Of a stretch of 64,000 nt of DNA, positions 1 through 7,372 are shown in pieces (position 1 is the first letter of the stretch; each line of letters opens with the position of its first letter). The stretch covers positions 1 through 64,000 of the forward strand of contig NZ_CANMZV010000023.1 in the NCBI RefSeq assembly GCF_947502415.1. Direction: 5' to 3'. The position numbers were made by a program, and so were the translations under genes. Below the pieces are notes generated by a model. It was not told the origin of the DNA and did no database searches. It was given only the letters and a program-made list of their open reading frames with translations. Source of the DNA: an uncultured Photobacterium sp. (GTDB taxonomy: Bacteria; Pseudomonadota; Gammaproteobacteria; Enterobacterales; Vibrionaceae).

Positions 1-121
1 GCAACATGAGAACTAGAATATAAGAGCATGACAGAATCGGTTGGTATTTATCCCGTCATGCTCCCTCAGTAATGACAAGCATGGTGAATTGTGTGTGAAT
101 TGTGTGTGCATTGGTATCCTA
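1..121. other. Window edge, non-coding as far as can be seen
   Basis: No gene is supported here. The stretch lies downstream of the secreted protein gene that ends at 122. A short direct repeat (GAATTGTGTGT, twice in tandem around 84-106) is present. No clear terminator hairpin was seen. Confidence 0.5.
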
Positions 122-2032
122 TTAACGTAGGAATACCGTCGAGTGAGTACCGTAGCTCCAATCGGTGTTGAACCTGGATACCAGCGGCTTCCCGTTCTCG
201 ATGGTGACGACTGCACTTCCTTTTGAAAAAAAACGAATCGTAACATCTAGCCCGAAGCGTTGCTTCAAGGCGGCCACAATATTGTTTGACGTTCCTGTCA
301 GCCCATTGAAATTGGCTGCCAAGGTAGTATCGCTCGGCAGGTTTTCGACCAACTCTAGTGCCTGACTGATATCTCCACCCCGCTCTACCACCAGGCTTTC
401 GATTACTTTCCCGGATTTAATGGCCATGAGTTGTACCTCTCCCTGGCCAACGCTTTGCCTGCCGTCAAACTGCAGTTTTGGCGTGCAATGGCTACTATCG
501 TGATCGCCACAGGCAATTTGCACCAGCGGCCGTGAATCATCGGGACTGCGGAGCCGGCCGATGTGCAAGCTGAAGTCGGCAGTTCCGGCCATCGCCAGCG
601 GCATCTCTACGGGCAATTGCGTACCTGATTTATTCAGCACCACGTTAACTGTTACTGTTTGTCCGGGCGCGACAGTGTGACCATCGAAGATCACTGGCGC
701 ATCGGCATCTTGTGCCAGGCTGAAGACCGCCTCTTGGATCCCTGCGACAGAAAAACCCTCGTCACTGACTAGGGGTGGCAGGGTGATGTAAGTCAGTAAG
801 TTATCGGCCTGGGTCTTAAGGCTGGTTGTAGAAGGCAGGCTGGTAAGCTGCTGGCTTTGATTCACCGTAGTGTGAGGAGGCAGTACCTTTATCGTATACG
901 GGCCAAACTGGTGGCTATAGCCTTTAGAAGAGCTGGTAAATTGCACCGTATGGTAGCCAATGTCGGTTGCTGTTGGCGTGCCGGTAAAATGGGTGCCATT
1001 GAATTTTAGCCAGCTGGGAAGCTCACGAACAGTGATAGCTGCCTTGTGAGCCTGCCCGCCAGGACGTACCGGTATAGAAACCGGGCTGCCGGCACGTACC
1101 GTGTCGGGCACTAACGGGGTAGCGCCGCTACTGTAGACATCGGCCGTTACCTCTCCTATCGAAGTCAGGTTGGAAGTATCGGTTACGGCATAGCTAAATG
1201 TCACCTCACCATCATGGTCAGGGCTCGGGAAAAATCTGAAGCTGCACGGGTGGACCAATTCAGCATAGCCAGTAGAGGGTTGAGCATTGACCTTACAGGT
1301 ATGGGTGTCATTGCTGTTTTCGTCGGTGTAGGTGCCAGTGATGGTTGAGGAGAGCCCTTGGTAGGCTGTCAGGGTCTTGTTATCAGGTTTCGGTGGATAG
1401 AGCTGCTCGATGGAGTTGTAGGTGACCTGACCCTGGCTCCAGTTAAAGAAACCGAAGTTGCCGGAGGTAAAGGATTCTTCTACCTCAAATATCGTGGTGT
1501 TGTTGACGGATATTTTTACTTTGTTCGGCGTCAGCTCTAACTGGAAGGGATAGTCGATACCATGCGTCCAACCTTTGGTGTTGCTCGTGCTTGTATCTGC
1601 AGCAATGACTCGGGTGATATCCGAGCCTTGGTGTGCTCCCCAACCTCGGGTTCTGAGATCATCGAGTGTGCCATTGACTTCTAACAAGACAAAGCCAGGT
1701 AGGTTGTCACCACTGATCCCTTTTCGCCAGTCAAACAGGTAAAAGTGGTTGTCTGAATATCCAAAAATAAAACCGATGTAGTCATCATCCCCGGCGCCGG
1801 CATTAACTTCGATACTGCCGCGGAACACCCGGTAGTCATACACTTCATTAGACAGATACACTGTCGGATGGCCGTTTATTGATTGGTAGACGCTGCTTCC
1901 ATCTGGGCTGACAGTCCATGTCCCACTGTCAGGCAGGCCTATTTGAGACCAGTTTCGCAGGTCTACCTTCTCGGCTGCAAAGGATCCACAGCTGAAAAGC
2001 AGCATAATTGTGGCAGCGATACGTTTCATCAT
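122..2032 (-). CDS. Secreted thrombospondin-C-like / Ig-like domain protein
   Basis: A 636-residue exported protein. It starts with a clear signal peptide (MMKRIAATIMLLFSCGSFA, cut near residue 19). Residues about 25-210 resemble the thrombospondin C-terminal lectin-like fold (motif DDDYIGFIFGY followed by FYLFDWRKG). Residues about 215-300 look like a cadherin-like tandem repeat with two cysteines, and 305-390 like a putative Ig (He_PIG) domain. Residues about 400-510 hold a module shared with the exported proteins at 11876-14266 and 14632-16119 (core VAPGQTVTVNVV). A role in surface contact, adhesion or mating is inferred only. The ATG overlaps the stop of iscB by four bases (ATGA), so the native leader has probably been replaced by the IscB element. 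A GAGGA about 12 bases upstream, inside the element's end hairpin, may act as ribosome-binding site. Confidence 0.75.
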   Translation of the reverse strand: MMKRIAATIMLLFSCGSFAAEKVDLRNWSQIGLPDSGTWTVSPDGSSVYQSINGHPTVYLSNEVYDYRVFRGSIEVNAGAGDDDYIGFIFGYSDNHFYLFDWRKGISGDNLPGFVLLEVNGTLDDLRTRGWGAHQGSDITRVIAADTSTSNTKGWTHGIDYPFQLELTPNKVKISVNNTTIFEVEESFTSGNFGFFNWSQGQVTYNSIEQLYPPKPDNKTLTAYQGLSSTITGTYTDENSNDTHTCKVNAQPSTGYAELVHPCSFRFFPSPDHDGEVTFSYAVTDTSNLTSIGEVTADVYSSGATPLVPDTVRAGSPVSIPVRPGGQAHKAAITVRELPSWLKFNGTHFTGTPTATDIGYHTVQFTSSSKGYSHQFGPYTIKVLPPHTTVNQSQQLTSLPSTTSLKTQADNLLTYITLPPLVSDEGFSVAGIQEAVFSLAQDADAPVIFDGHTVAPGQTVTVNVVLNKSGTQLPVEMPLAMAGTADFSLHIGRLRSPDDSRPLVQIACGDHDSSHCTPKLQFDGRQSVGQGEVQLMAIKSGKVIESLVVERGGDISQALELVENLPSDTTLAANFNGLTGTSNNIVAALKQRFGLDVTIRFFSKGSAVVTIENGKPLVSRFNTDWSYGTHSTVFLR

Positions 2033-3294
2033 TTTTCGGCAATTCCTCTCGGTACTTTAGTGCCGAGAGGAATTGCCGCCTCCATAAGTTGAGTTAAAGT
2101 TGTGGTACGAGCTGCAAGCCGTACTGTGTTTTTCTTAATATTGGCGCTTGCGTGTACCTTCTCGCCCATGATCGTCTCTAAGGCAAAGTAGCCCGTACTG
2201 CGCTTGCCTTTAACAAAGCCCTTACCTTGAGGCGTTAGCACAAAGTCGTGCTTTTTCAGGCCAAATAGCTTTCTAACTGGTATCTGCTTTTCTGAGCGAA
2301 TTCCTTTGGTTTGCTGGTAATCACCGTTCGACACATGGCGCTTGTAAAACACGGTTGACGCTGGTTGAATAAGCTCACCGTCTTCGCAGCAGATTGCCAA
2401 CGCATCGTAGTAATGTGTTTTTGGCAAAGCCAAAACTTGCTCACGCTTAAACTTGGTTTCGTAGCCAAAGGTTTCCTCAAAATCCCAGCACTGTTTCAGT
2501 CTTGATTTGATGATCCCAATCTCGGTGGCGTGTTTTGTTTTCGACTTCTTACCTTTCAGTTCAAACTTACCTGCATGGAGGTCGTTGTGGCAGTCTTCAC
2601 ACAGCGTTTTCAGATTGCTTGGCGTATCTGTACCACCTTGAGACCGAAAAACCTTGTGGTGTACATGCAGCTTGGTGCTGTGCTTCACTTTGCGACCACT
2701 TTGACACATGTAGCCGTCACGGTGTAGGACGTAGGCTTTAACGTTGTAGTAATCTTTCTGTGCGCCTTGCTGATAACCAACGCCCATCACGTCAGGGTTG
2801 GTGATTTTGTGTATATCAAAGCTGGCCGTTTCTACCTTCCAGTGCTCAACAGGTAATATGGATTCCACTTGGTGTTTCTCTCGCAGGTGTGAGTCCAGCT
2901 TGCTTCTTACTGACGGTGCTAATCTTCCGTCCTTACGTATTGCGGCGCGGTTTGCCCACCGTGGCTTGCGGTAACGACATTTGCGACCACGTCTTGCACG
3001 ACGGTACATCGCCCGTTGCTGCATCTGCTTGGACACATCAGTTCGCAACTGTACCTCGCTTTGGTAAAGCACCTCGCCATTGACACTTTTAGCAGCACAG
3101 CCAATGTGCTTACTGCCCGTGTCCATGCCAGCAACAATGTGTTGTGTATAACCACTAGAGCCGTGTAATAGCTTAATTGTAAAGGGGACACGGCTGACTA
3201 CTTTGGCCTTACCAGCGTTAAGAAGCTTACGTGCTTTGGCTGGCTGGCAGGGCATTAAGGGCTTGCCGTGCTTGGTAAGTACATACGCTAACAT
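2029..3294 (-). CDS. iscB: IscB RNA-guided HNH/RuvC nuclease
   Basis: A 421-residue IscB, ancestor-type relative of Cas9. The N-terminal PLMP domain is at 12-15. RuvC-I is GMDTGS (D58), followed by an arginine-rich bridge helix at 98-113 (RRARRGRKCRYRK). RuvC-II has E155 (KVETASFD). The HNH domain spans about 187-240 (LHVHHKVF, NLKTLCEDCHNDLH). RuvC-III is HYYDALA (H294, D297). The start at 3294 is set by AAGGAGG nine bases upstream; the reading frame is open 36 codons further up, but that part overlaps the omega-RNA region. One oddity: the first zinc knuckle of the HNH reads CQSG where CxxC is usual, so one zinc ligand appears lost. No transposase lies beside it, as is common for IscB elements that move in trans. 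The last 13 residues are encoded by the element's end hairpin. Confidence 0.92.
   Translation of the reverse strand: MLAYVLTKHGKPLMPCQPAKARKLLNAGKAKVVSRVPFTIKLLHGSSGYTQHIVAGMDTGSKHIGCAAKSVNGEVLYQSEVQLRTDVSKQMQQRAMYRRARRGRKCRYRKPRWANRAAIRKDGRLAPSVRSKLDSHLREKHQVESILPVEHWKVETASFDIHKITNPDVMGVGYQQGAQKDYYNVKAYVLHRDGYMCQSGRKVKHSTKLHVHHKVFRSQGGTDTPSNLKTLCEDCHNDLHAGKFELKGKKSKTKHATEIGIIKSRLKQCWDFEETFGYETKFKREQVLALPKTHYYDALAICCEDGELIQPASTVFYKRHVSNGDYQQTKGIRSEKQIPVRKLFGLKKHDFVLTPQGKGFVKGKRSTGYFALETIMGEKVHASANIKKNTVRLAARTTTLTQLMEAAIPLGTKVPRGIAEK
2037..2078. repeat. Perfect long hairpin at the 3' end of the IscB element
   Basis: Two 16-base arms (CGGCAATTCCTCTCGG and its exact complement) extend through a G-T pair and three more pairs to a two-base loop, giving a 20-bp stem. 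It lies across the last codons of iscB. Position and form match the subterminal palindromes of IS200/IS605-type elements. The loop motif CTAAAG is also found in the hairpin at 3540-3560 on the other side. Confidence 0.8.
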
Positions 3295-3299
3295 ATAGC

Positions 3300-3590
3300 G
3301 TACCTCCTTCGAGTCGTGCGTATTGGACTGCTTGAGGCACAGCCTAAATCCGTCTTCCTCTCGACCGGATAACTTAGCTTCGCTATGTGGTTGACTGCGC
3401 ATGACCCAATAGCGCTGTTTACAGAGCCACGAAAGAGCCTACCGCTGAGGCGGCACGGTAGGGTTTCTACATCTAAGTTATCGTTTACTAACATTTTCAA
3501 TCCTCAGTTAGTGGTCTGGTCAACAAGAGCTTTTACAAGCTCGTTCCCTTTAGGGACGAGTAGTTGACTCTGACCTCGACGTTTATTTCC
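3300..3590 (-). ncRNA. omega-RNA-like structured leader of iscB
   Basis: IscB omega-RNAs are encoded directly upstream of iscB, with the guide at the 5' end. Here the 290 bases upstream fold extensively. An outer stem pairs 3513-3516 and 3519-3524 with 3572-3575 and 3563-3568 (GGTC, GTCAAC / GTTGAC, GACC). It encloses two alternative hairpins, GAGCTT/AAGCTC (3527-3542) and CTCGT-CCC/GGG-ACGAG (3540-3560). A 10-bp long-range pairing joins 3368-3377 with 3473-3482 (GATAACTTAG/CTAAGTTATC) and encloses a CCTACCG/CGGTAGG hairpin (3438-3462). The boundaries are approximate. The guide should lie just beyond the element end, near 3575-3600. Confidence 0.7.
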
Positions 3591-3669
3591 GGAATACACC
3601 AACTATAAGGACGTTCAAGGTTTACAGTGGTCATTAGTGAGGCGTTTTGGGCTGATTAATCAAATAACG

Positions 3670-3699
3670 AAGATCAATCAGCGAAGCGTCATTGATCTT
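3670..3699. repeat. Inverted repeat next to the iterons
   Basis: Nine-base perfect arms AAGATCAAT and ATTGATCTT are separated by 12 bases. Further GATC/GATCTT sites follow at about 3704-3710. It sits between the IscB element and the iteron array. It may be an initiator operator, a Dam-methylation-sensitive origin part, or a terminator stem; the sequence does not decide between these. Confidence 0.4.
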
Positions 3700-3788
3700 T
3701 TAATGATCTTTCTTTGATACTTACTTTCTTTCTTCCTTTATAGGTGTGCCTTTTTTCTTTTATATCAGCAAATTATCCTCCATGTCCG

Positions 3789-4033
3789 TAGTAAATTGAG
3801 CAATAAAGTGTAGTTGAATGAGCAAAAATGCTTAGTTAGATGAGCAATAAAACGAAGTAATTTGAGTAATAAAATGAAGTGAATTGGGCAATATATGAAA
3901 TTAAAAAATAGTCATTTGAGCAATATATGAAGGGTATTACGTAGTAAATTGAGCAATGGCAATACACTGGATCCGACTGAGAATCCGGCTCTTAGGTGAA
4001 GCAATGCGGGAAATCGAAGTAAAGTGGGCAATA
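3789..4033 (+). repeat. Eight iterons of the replication origin
   Basis: Eight 17-base copies close to TAGTAAATTGAGCAATA start at 3789, 3811, 3833, 3855, 3877, 3909, 3942 and 4017. The first five are spaced exactly 22 bases apart (two helix turns) and the next two about 32-33. The surroundings are AT-rich. They lie directly upstream of repA, which is the classic arrangement of an iteron-controlled theta origin where RepA binds to start replication and to limit copy number. Confidence 0.85.
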
Positions 4034-4141
4034 ATTGAAAATTTTGTTATTAAGGATTGTACTGATTTATATGCATACATTAACATAGGGCGTGGGTGGT
4101 GTATTTCAGCGTTAAATGGAGTTAACTAGAGTGGTGATTGT

Positions 4142-5326
4142 ATGGCCAAGGAGATTTCCCTGAAGACCCTGCTCTCAAATGCAAAGTTCCATGCAGATCG
4201 TGAGCGTTTAGCAAACAAGCATCGAATTTCCAACGATATCCTTCACCATTTCCTGACCTTGCGGCCCAATGAGTGGCGAATGGTTGAGTTTATTACGCGT
4301 AAACTGGATCCCTACCCCAACGAGTTGCTCAATGATAGCTTCATCGAAGCTTTTGCCAGAGGTGAGAAAGCCATCCCGATTAAATACCTCACCGTCACTG
4401 TTAATGCCGCCGAATACATCAAGTCCCACAATCTTCACAAGCACCGCGGTTACCAGATCTTTACCCAAGATGCTAAAGCGCTCTATGAAGCGGAGATCGA
4501 GCAAGCGGTCAGTTTCTGCAATTATCTCAATTCCCTCACACTGACACGGATCGTTGAGTCGGCGACGTTCTATTCCTACGATAGAAAAAACGGGGTTCAG
4601 CGCCCTATTACGAGCAAAAAACGCATAAAGTCAAAAGGACAGAAGCATCTTGAGGAAGGGCAAATTTATTCAGCCAACCAGATTACCTTCCAGCTCACCC
4701 AAGGAGTGGCGGTTTATATGTTTTTCCTGCGGGAGTTTTTTACGACTTACTCTGCAGACATACTTAATACCCTTTCAACGATTGCGGCTCGGCTTTATCT
4801 GATGCTGAGAATGCATGCCGAGGCGAACGGCAAGGAGAAAGGGTGGCACTTACAGCTCGACTTGAATATGTGTAATACATTGTCGGGCACTAACTATAAA
4901 ACGCTTAGCCAGTTTGTAAATAACTTCAAAGCTCCGGAAGAAATTAATCGGTTGACCGAGTATGAGTTGCAAATCACCAAGGATGAACAATCAAAAAACG
5001 GACGTAGTTACACCAAAGTTAACCTCTTTTTTGGCAAGAAATCAGACTGGCAGCAAATCGAACAGGGTATAAAAAAGTCTGGCCGTCCACGTCTGCCGCC
5101 CCGCCCCCGGGTTAAGGCAGGTAGCGCTGCTGAAGGTGACTGGGCCAGAAAGAGCGCGAAAATCCTGTTGGATTACCAGGCCCAGCGGCAGTGTGAGGGA
5201 AAGGAGCTGCCGAAGGCCGACCGAGAACGGCTTGCGAAATACGAGGCTATCTTGGGCACCCTGGAGGGTATTGCGGTGTCAGGTAAGCAAAGTTGCCAAC
5301 ATTATGATCATCTTAATGCGGGGTGA
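4142..5326 (+). CDS. repA: Plasmid replication initiator RepA
   Basis: A 394-residue basic protein, read as the initiator because eight iterons lie just upstream and the par genes follow. Residues about 190-340 look like the helix-rich paired winged-helix part of Rep proteins (region YSADILNTLSTIAARLYLML through NTLSGTNYKTLSQFVNNF). The C-terminus, from about residue 315, is arginine/lysine-rich and less structured. ATG at 4142 is the first in-frame start; a weak GGTG precedes it. Expression is expected to be autoregulated by iteron binding. I do not recognise the incompatibility group. Confidence 0.7.
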   Translation: MAKEISLKTLLSNAKFHADRERLANKHRISNDILHHFLTLRPNEWRMVEFITRKLDPYPNELLNDSFIEAFARGEKAIPIKYLTVTVNAAEYIKSHNLHKHRGYQIFTQDAKALYEAEIEQAVSFCNYLNSLTLTRIVESATFYSYDRKNGVQRPITSKKRIKSKGQKHLEEGQIYSANQITFQLTQGVAVYMFFLREFFTTYSADILNTLSTIAARLYLMLRMHAEANGKEKGWHLQLDLNMCNTLSGTNYKTLSQFVNNFKAPEEINRLTEYELQITKDEQSKNGRSYTKVNLFFGKKSDWQQIEQGIKKSGRPRLPPRPRVKAGSAAEGDWARKSAKILLDYQAQRQCEGKELPKADRERLAKYEAILGTLEGIAVSGKQSCQHYDHLNAG

Positions 5327-5731
5327 CGGCGTTTGTTGGGTGCCATTTGCGTATTAACCTGTTTACAGGTGTCTTCTTAGCTCCCATACAAGTTGTCTGT
5401 CAATCCTGATGTAAGGTTAGGTATAACAGGATGTATACCCGATAGGCTCCAAGAAGGATGTGCCAATTATACAATTTTTCCAAGACCCAAATTTTGTTGT
5501 TATGGCTTTTGACTGCCCTTATTGCAATAACAACTCAACCGCCAGTGTGCATGAAGATGGTGCGGCATGTTGTGATGCATGCCTGTCACCGGTAGAGGCA
5601 CCTATGTCGTACGATGATGCTAAAGCATTAAGTTAATAAAATATGATGTTGTATTACTCAATGCCTGTCAGCTGACTTTTATCGGATGCTCCGGAGCCAT
5701 TGTTGCTAAGTAGCACTGACCGATACCAGCG
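5327..5731. other. Gap between convergent repA and the PD-(D/E)XK pair
   Basis: Contains a short palindrome (ACCTGTTTACAGGT, about 5358-5371) just after repA that could be part of a weak terminator, and a small zinc-ribbon-like reading frame at 5502-5636 listed separately. Nothing else was recognised. Confidence 0.4.
5502..5636 (+). CDS. Small zinc-ribbon-like peptide (possible)
   Basis: A 44-codon frame from ATG 5502 to TAA. It has two cysteine pairs, CPYC at residues 5-8 and CCDAC at 23-27, the layout of a small zinc ribbon. The frame stays open upstream to 5427 and could begin at GTG 5460, which would add a coherent-looking PIIQFFQDPNFVV segment. Neither start has a well-spaced ribosome-binding site. 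Downstream of repA in the same direction. No function can be given. Confidence 0.35.
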   Translation: MAFDCPYCNNNSTASVHEDGAACCDACLSPVEAPMSYDDAKALS

Positions 5732-6421
5732 TTATGATAGGTTGGTCTCTGTGTTTGTAATATCGTGCTCTTGGCTGAGTTTGCTGGCCAAGTTTAATGC
5801 TTCGTCACGCAATAAACCTGTTTTAGCAACAATTTCCTCAATTCCTTCATTGGTCATTATTCGCGAAATAGGCACCTGAAAGCCGCAAGATACAATTGGG
5901 TAACCTTGCTTATCCTCGCTCACTATGGGGCTCTGATCTAAACCAACATATTCAGGGTGAGGACATGGATACCAGACTTTATGAAACCAATTCTGGTCTA
6001 CATTCTTGTATGGTGTGTATATCCCGATCTTGATAATTGAGTCTGCATCCTGGACAGACGTTGGTAGTGATAGCGCATCGGCCTGAACTCCCTTCATCGC
6101 TTCGCTGCTTACACCTGAATCTGAAATTACCCAAAACGATACTAAGTATTCACCTACACGTAGCTTGTTTACATCCTCAACTTTTTTGAAGGTGTAATAT
6201 GTCGATAATCCGGGCAGCATATCCCATTGCCATGCTTCAAATGGGTTGCTAGTTAGTCGTCCGGGGCGGTTAAACTCACGAGGGAGCCAGAAGTAGAAGT
6301 CCAACCCCAACTCTTTAGCTGCTTGTTCTATGCTTGGCAGCAACCGCTGGTAATAACCGGCTAGAAGACGGTGAGCGGTTCTTATTTGAGTACAAAGCTC
6401 ATCAGTTTGATTCAATTTCAT
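5732..6421 (-). CDS. Unknown protein paired with a PD-(D/E)XK protein
   Basis: 229 residues from the ATG at 6421, which lies inside the 3' end of the upstream gene (20-base overlap, so probable translational coupling). A longer form from 6481 is possible but would overlap by 80 bases. No signal peptide or membrane segment. An aromatic-rich core (FYFWLPREFNRPGR, FEAWQWDMLPGL, WFHKVWYPCPHPEY) is followed by a helical C-terminus. I do not recognise the family. Its constant partner here is the nuclease-like protein at 6402-7235, so a joint role, possibly in defence, is inferred. Confidence 0.6.
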   Translation of the reverse strand: MKLNQTDELCTQIRTAHRLLAGYYQRLLPSIEQAAKELGLDFYFWLPREFNRPGRLTSNPFEAWQWDMLPGLSTYYTFKKVEDVNKLRVGEYLVSFWVISDSGVSSEAMKGVQADALSLPTSVQDADSIIKIGIYTPYKNVDQNWFHKVWYPCPHPEYVGLDQSPIVSEDKQGYPIVSCGFQVPISRIMTNEGIEEIVAKTGLLRDEALNLASKLSQEHDITNTETNLS

Positions 6422-7235
6422 GGTTAATTTTGCTCCAGGTTTGAAGAATTGACAGGTTGAGATGAGGCAGTTGATTGTCAAAAATAGCGCTTATCTCTGA
6501 TGGCGAGCCACCCTGGGGTTGGTGTTCTTTGGCTGGCGGGAGTGACGTTAAGGTTAAACGTGGCAGGCTATGAGAAAGAATATCTGACCATTCGAAACCA
6601 GAAGTGTTCAGGCCATAGAGACTTAATGCCTTGAGAATATCTGCCAGGATTCGCCGGTCCCTTTGGCAGGTTAAAACCGTTTCATTTTTGTTTAGCTCAT
6701 TAATATAGCTGACCGTATCACTCCAAGTGATCGTCCCGACACCATTTAGCCCAGCAAAACGTTCAAGAAGTGCAGTGCACCATGATTTACTGTTCCGCCT
6801 ATCGATGTTTCCAATTGCGAGGAAGTAAAGGGATTTTTCCGGGCCGTCGTCATTTTCTTCAAATGCGGCAACTTCACGGTACCATTGATCATAGTACTGC
6901 GCCCCACCTGCTGGTGGTTTAATTTCGACAATCACTGTCGCAGAGGTAAACCTAAGCACTAGATCCGGCTCAACTCGCCTCTTGTTATCGGAATCTTCCA
7001 ATTGGTAGCTTGGCCAAAAGTCTATGTCTTCAAATTCACCCAGATCTAAACTGGCATCATTGAACATCTGACACATCAGGTTTGCCTGAATTGATGGTGA
7101 GAGGTAAGAAAACCGGCCGAATACAGCCGCGGTGAGGAGGTCCTCCCGAGCTTTGAATAAGGTACGCCAGCTGACGGATTCATCGCTATTCGTCTCAATC
7201 CGGCCTGATTTACCATTTAAAATAGCGTGTAACAT
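6402..7235 (-). CDS. PD-(D/E)XK-type nuclease-like protein
   Basis: 277 residues. Residues about 87-107 carry the pattern RVEPDLVLRF, then VIVEIKPP. This is the E...PD...ExK signature of the PD-(D/E)XK nuclease fold, with E105 and K107 of the ExK. Helical regions precede (AREDLLTAAVFGRFSYL) and follow it. ATG at 7235 is preceded by AGGG. The downstream partner overlaps its 3' end. The pair lies between repA and parB, a common landing place for accessory cargo. Nuclease activity is inferred from the motif; the substrate is unknown. Confidence 0.65.
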   Translation of the reverse strand: MLHAILNGKSGRIETNSDESVSWRTLFKAREDLLTAAVFGRFSYLSPSIQANLMCQMFNDASLDLGEFEDIDFWPSYQLEDSDNKRRVEPDLVLRFTSATVIVEIKPPAGGAQYYDQWYREVAAFEENDDGPEKSLYFLAIGNIDRRNSKSWCTALLERFAGLNGVGTITWSDTVSYINELNKNETVLTCQRDRRILADILKALSLYGLNTSGFEWSDILSHSLPRLTLTSLPPAKEHQPQGGSPSEISAIFDNQLPHLNLSILQTWSKINHEIESN

Positions 7236-7338
7236 GTCGTCCCTAACCGACAGTCAAAGAAAGACTATATTATCATAAAATTAGTGACTTATGTTTCATA
7301 AGGTGAGCAAAATGACCTCAAGGTGGTGGGATAAACGA

Positions 7339-7365
7339 TAAAAAACGCTGCCCGAGAGCAGCGTT
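7339..7365 (-). terminator. Rho-independent terminator of parAB
   Basis: On the minus strand the stem AACGCTGC/GCAGCGTT with loop TCTCGG is followed by a run of six T. It lies just past the parB stop (7373). Confidence 0.85.
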
Positions 7366-7372
7366 CATACCT

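Larger units (their letters stand above)
2029..3590 (-). mobile_element. IscB element (IS605-like, transposase-less)
   Basis: The unit comprises an end hairpin at 2037-2078, iscB, and an omega-RNA-like segment with a second hairpin group at 3513-3575. Both ends carry subterminal palindromes and there are no terminal inverted repeats, as expected for single-strand Y1-type transposition. The exact ends and the target motif cannot be fixed without an empty-site comparison. It has inserted immediately in front of the secreted-protein gene at 122-2032. Confidence 0.65.

Noticed and set aside
3789..4033. Regularly spaced short repeats considered as a CRISPR array
   Set aside because: Copies are 17 bases with gaps of only 5-16 bases in most cases, AT-rich, imperfect, and directly before a rep gene; these are iterons. 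No cas genes were seen.
5458..5586. Alternative frame with a hydrophobic core (ILLLWLLTALIAI) overlapping the zinc-ribbon frame
   Set aside because: The purine-rich stretch is too close to the ATG, and the other frame has a more specific cysteine pattern; not enough support.
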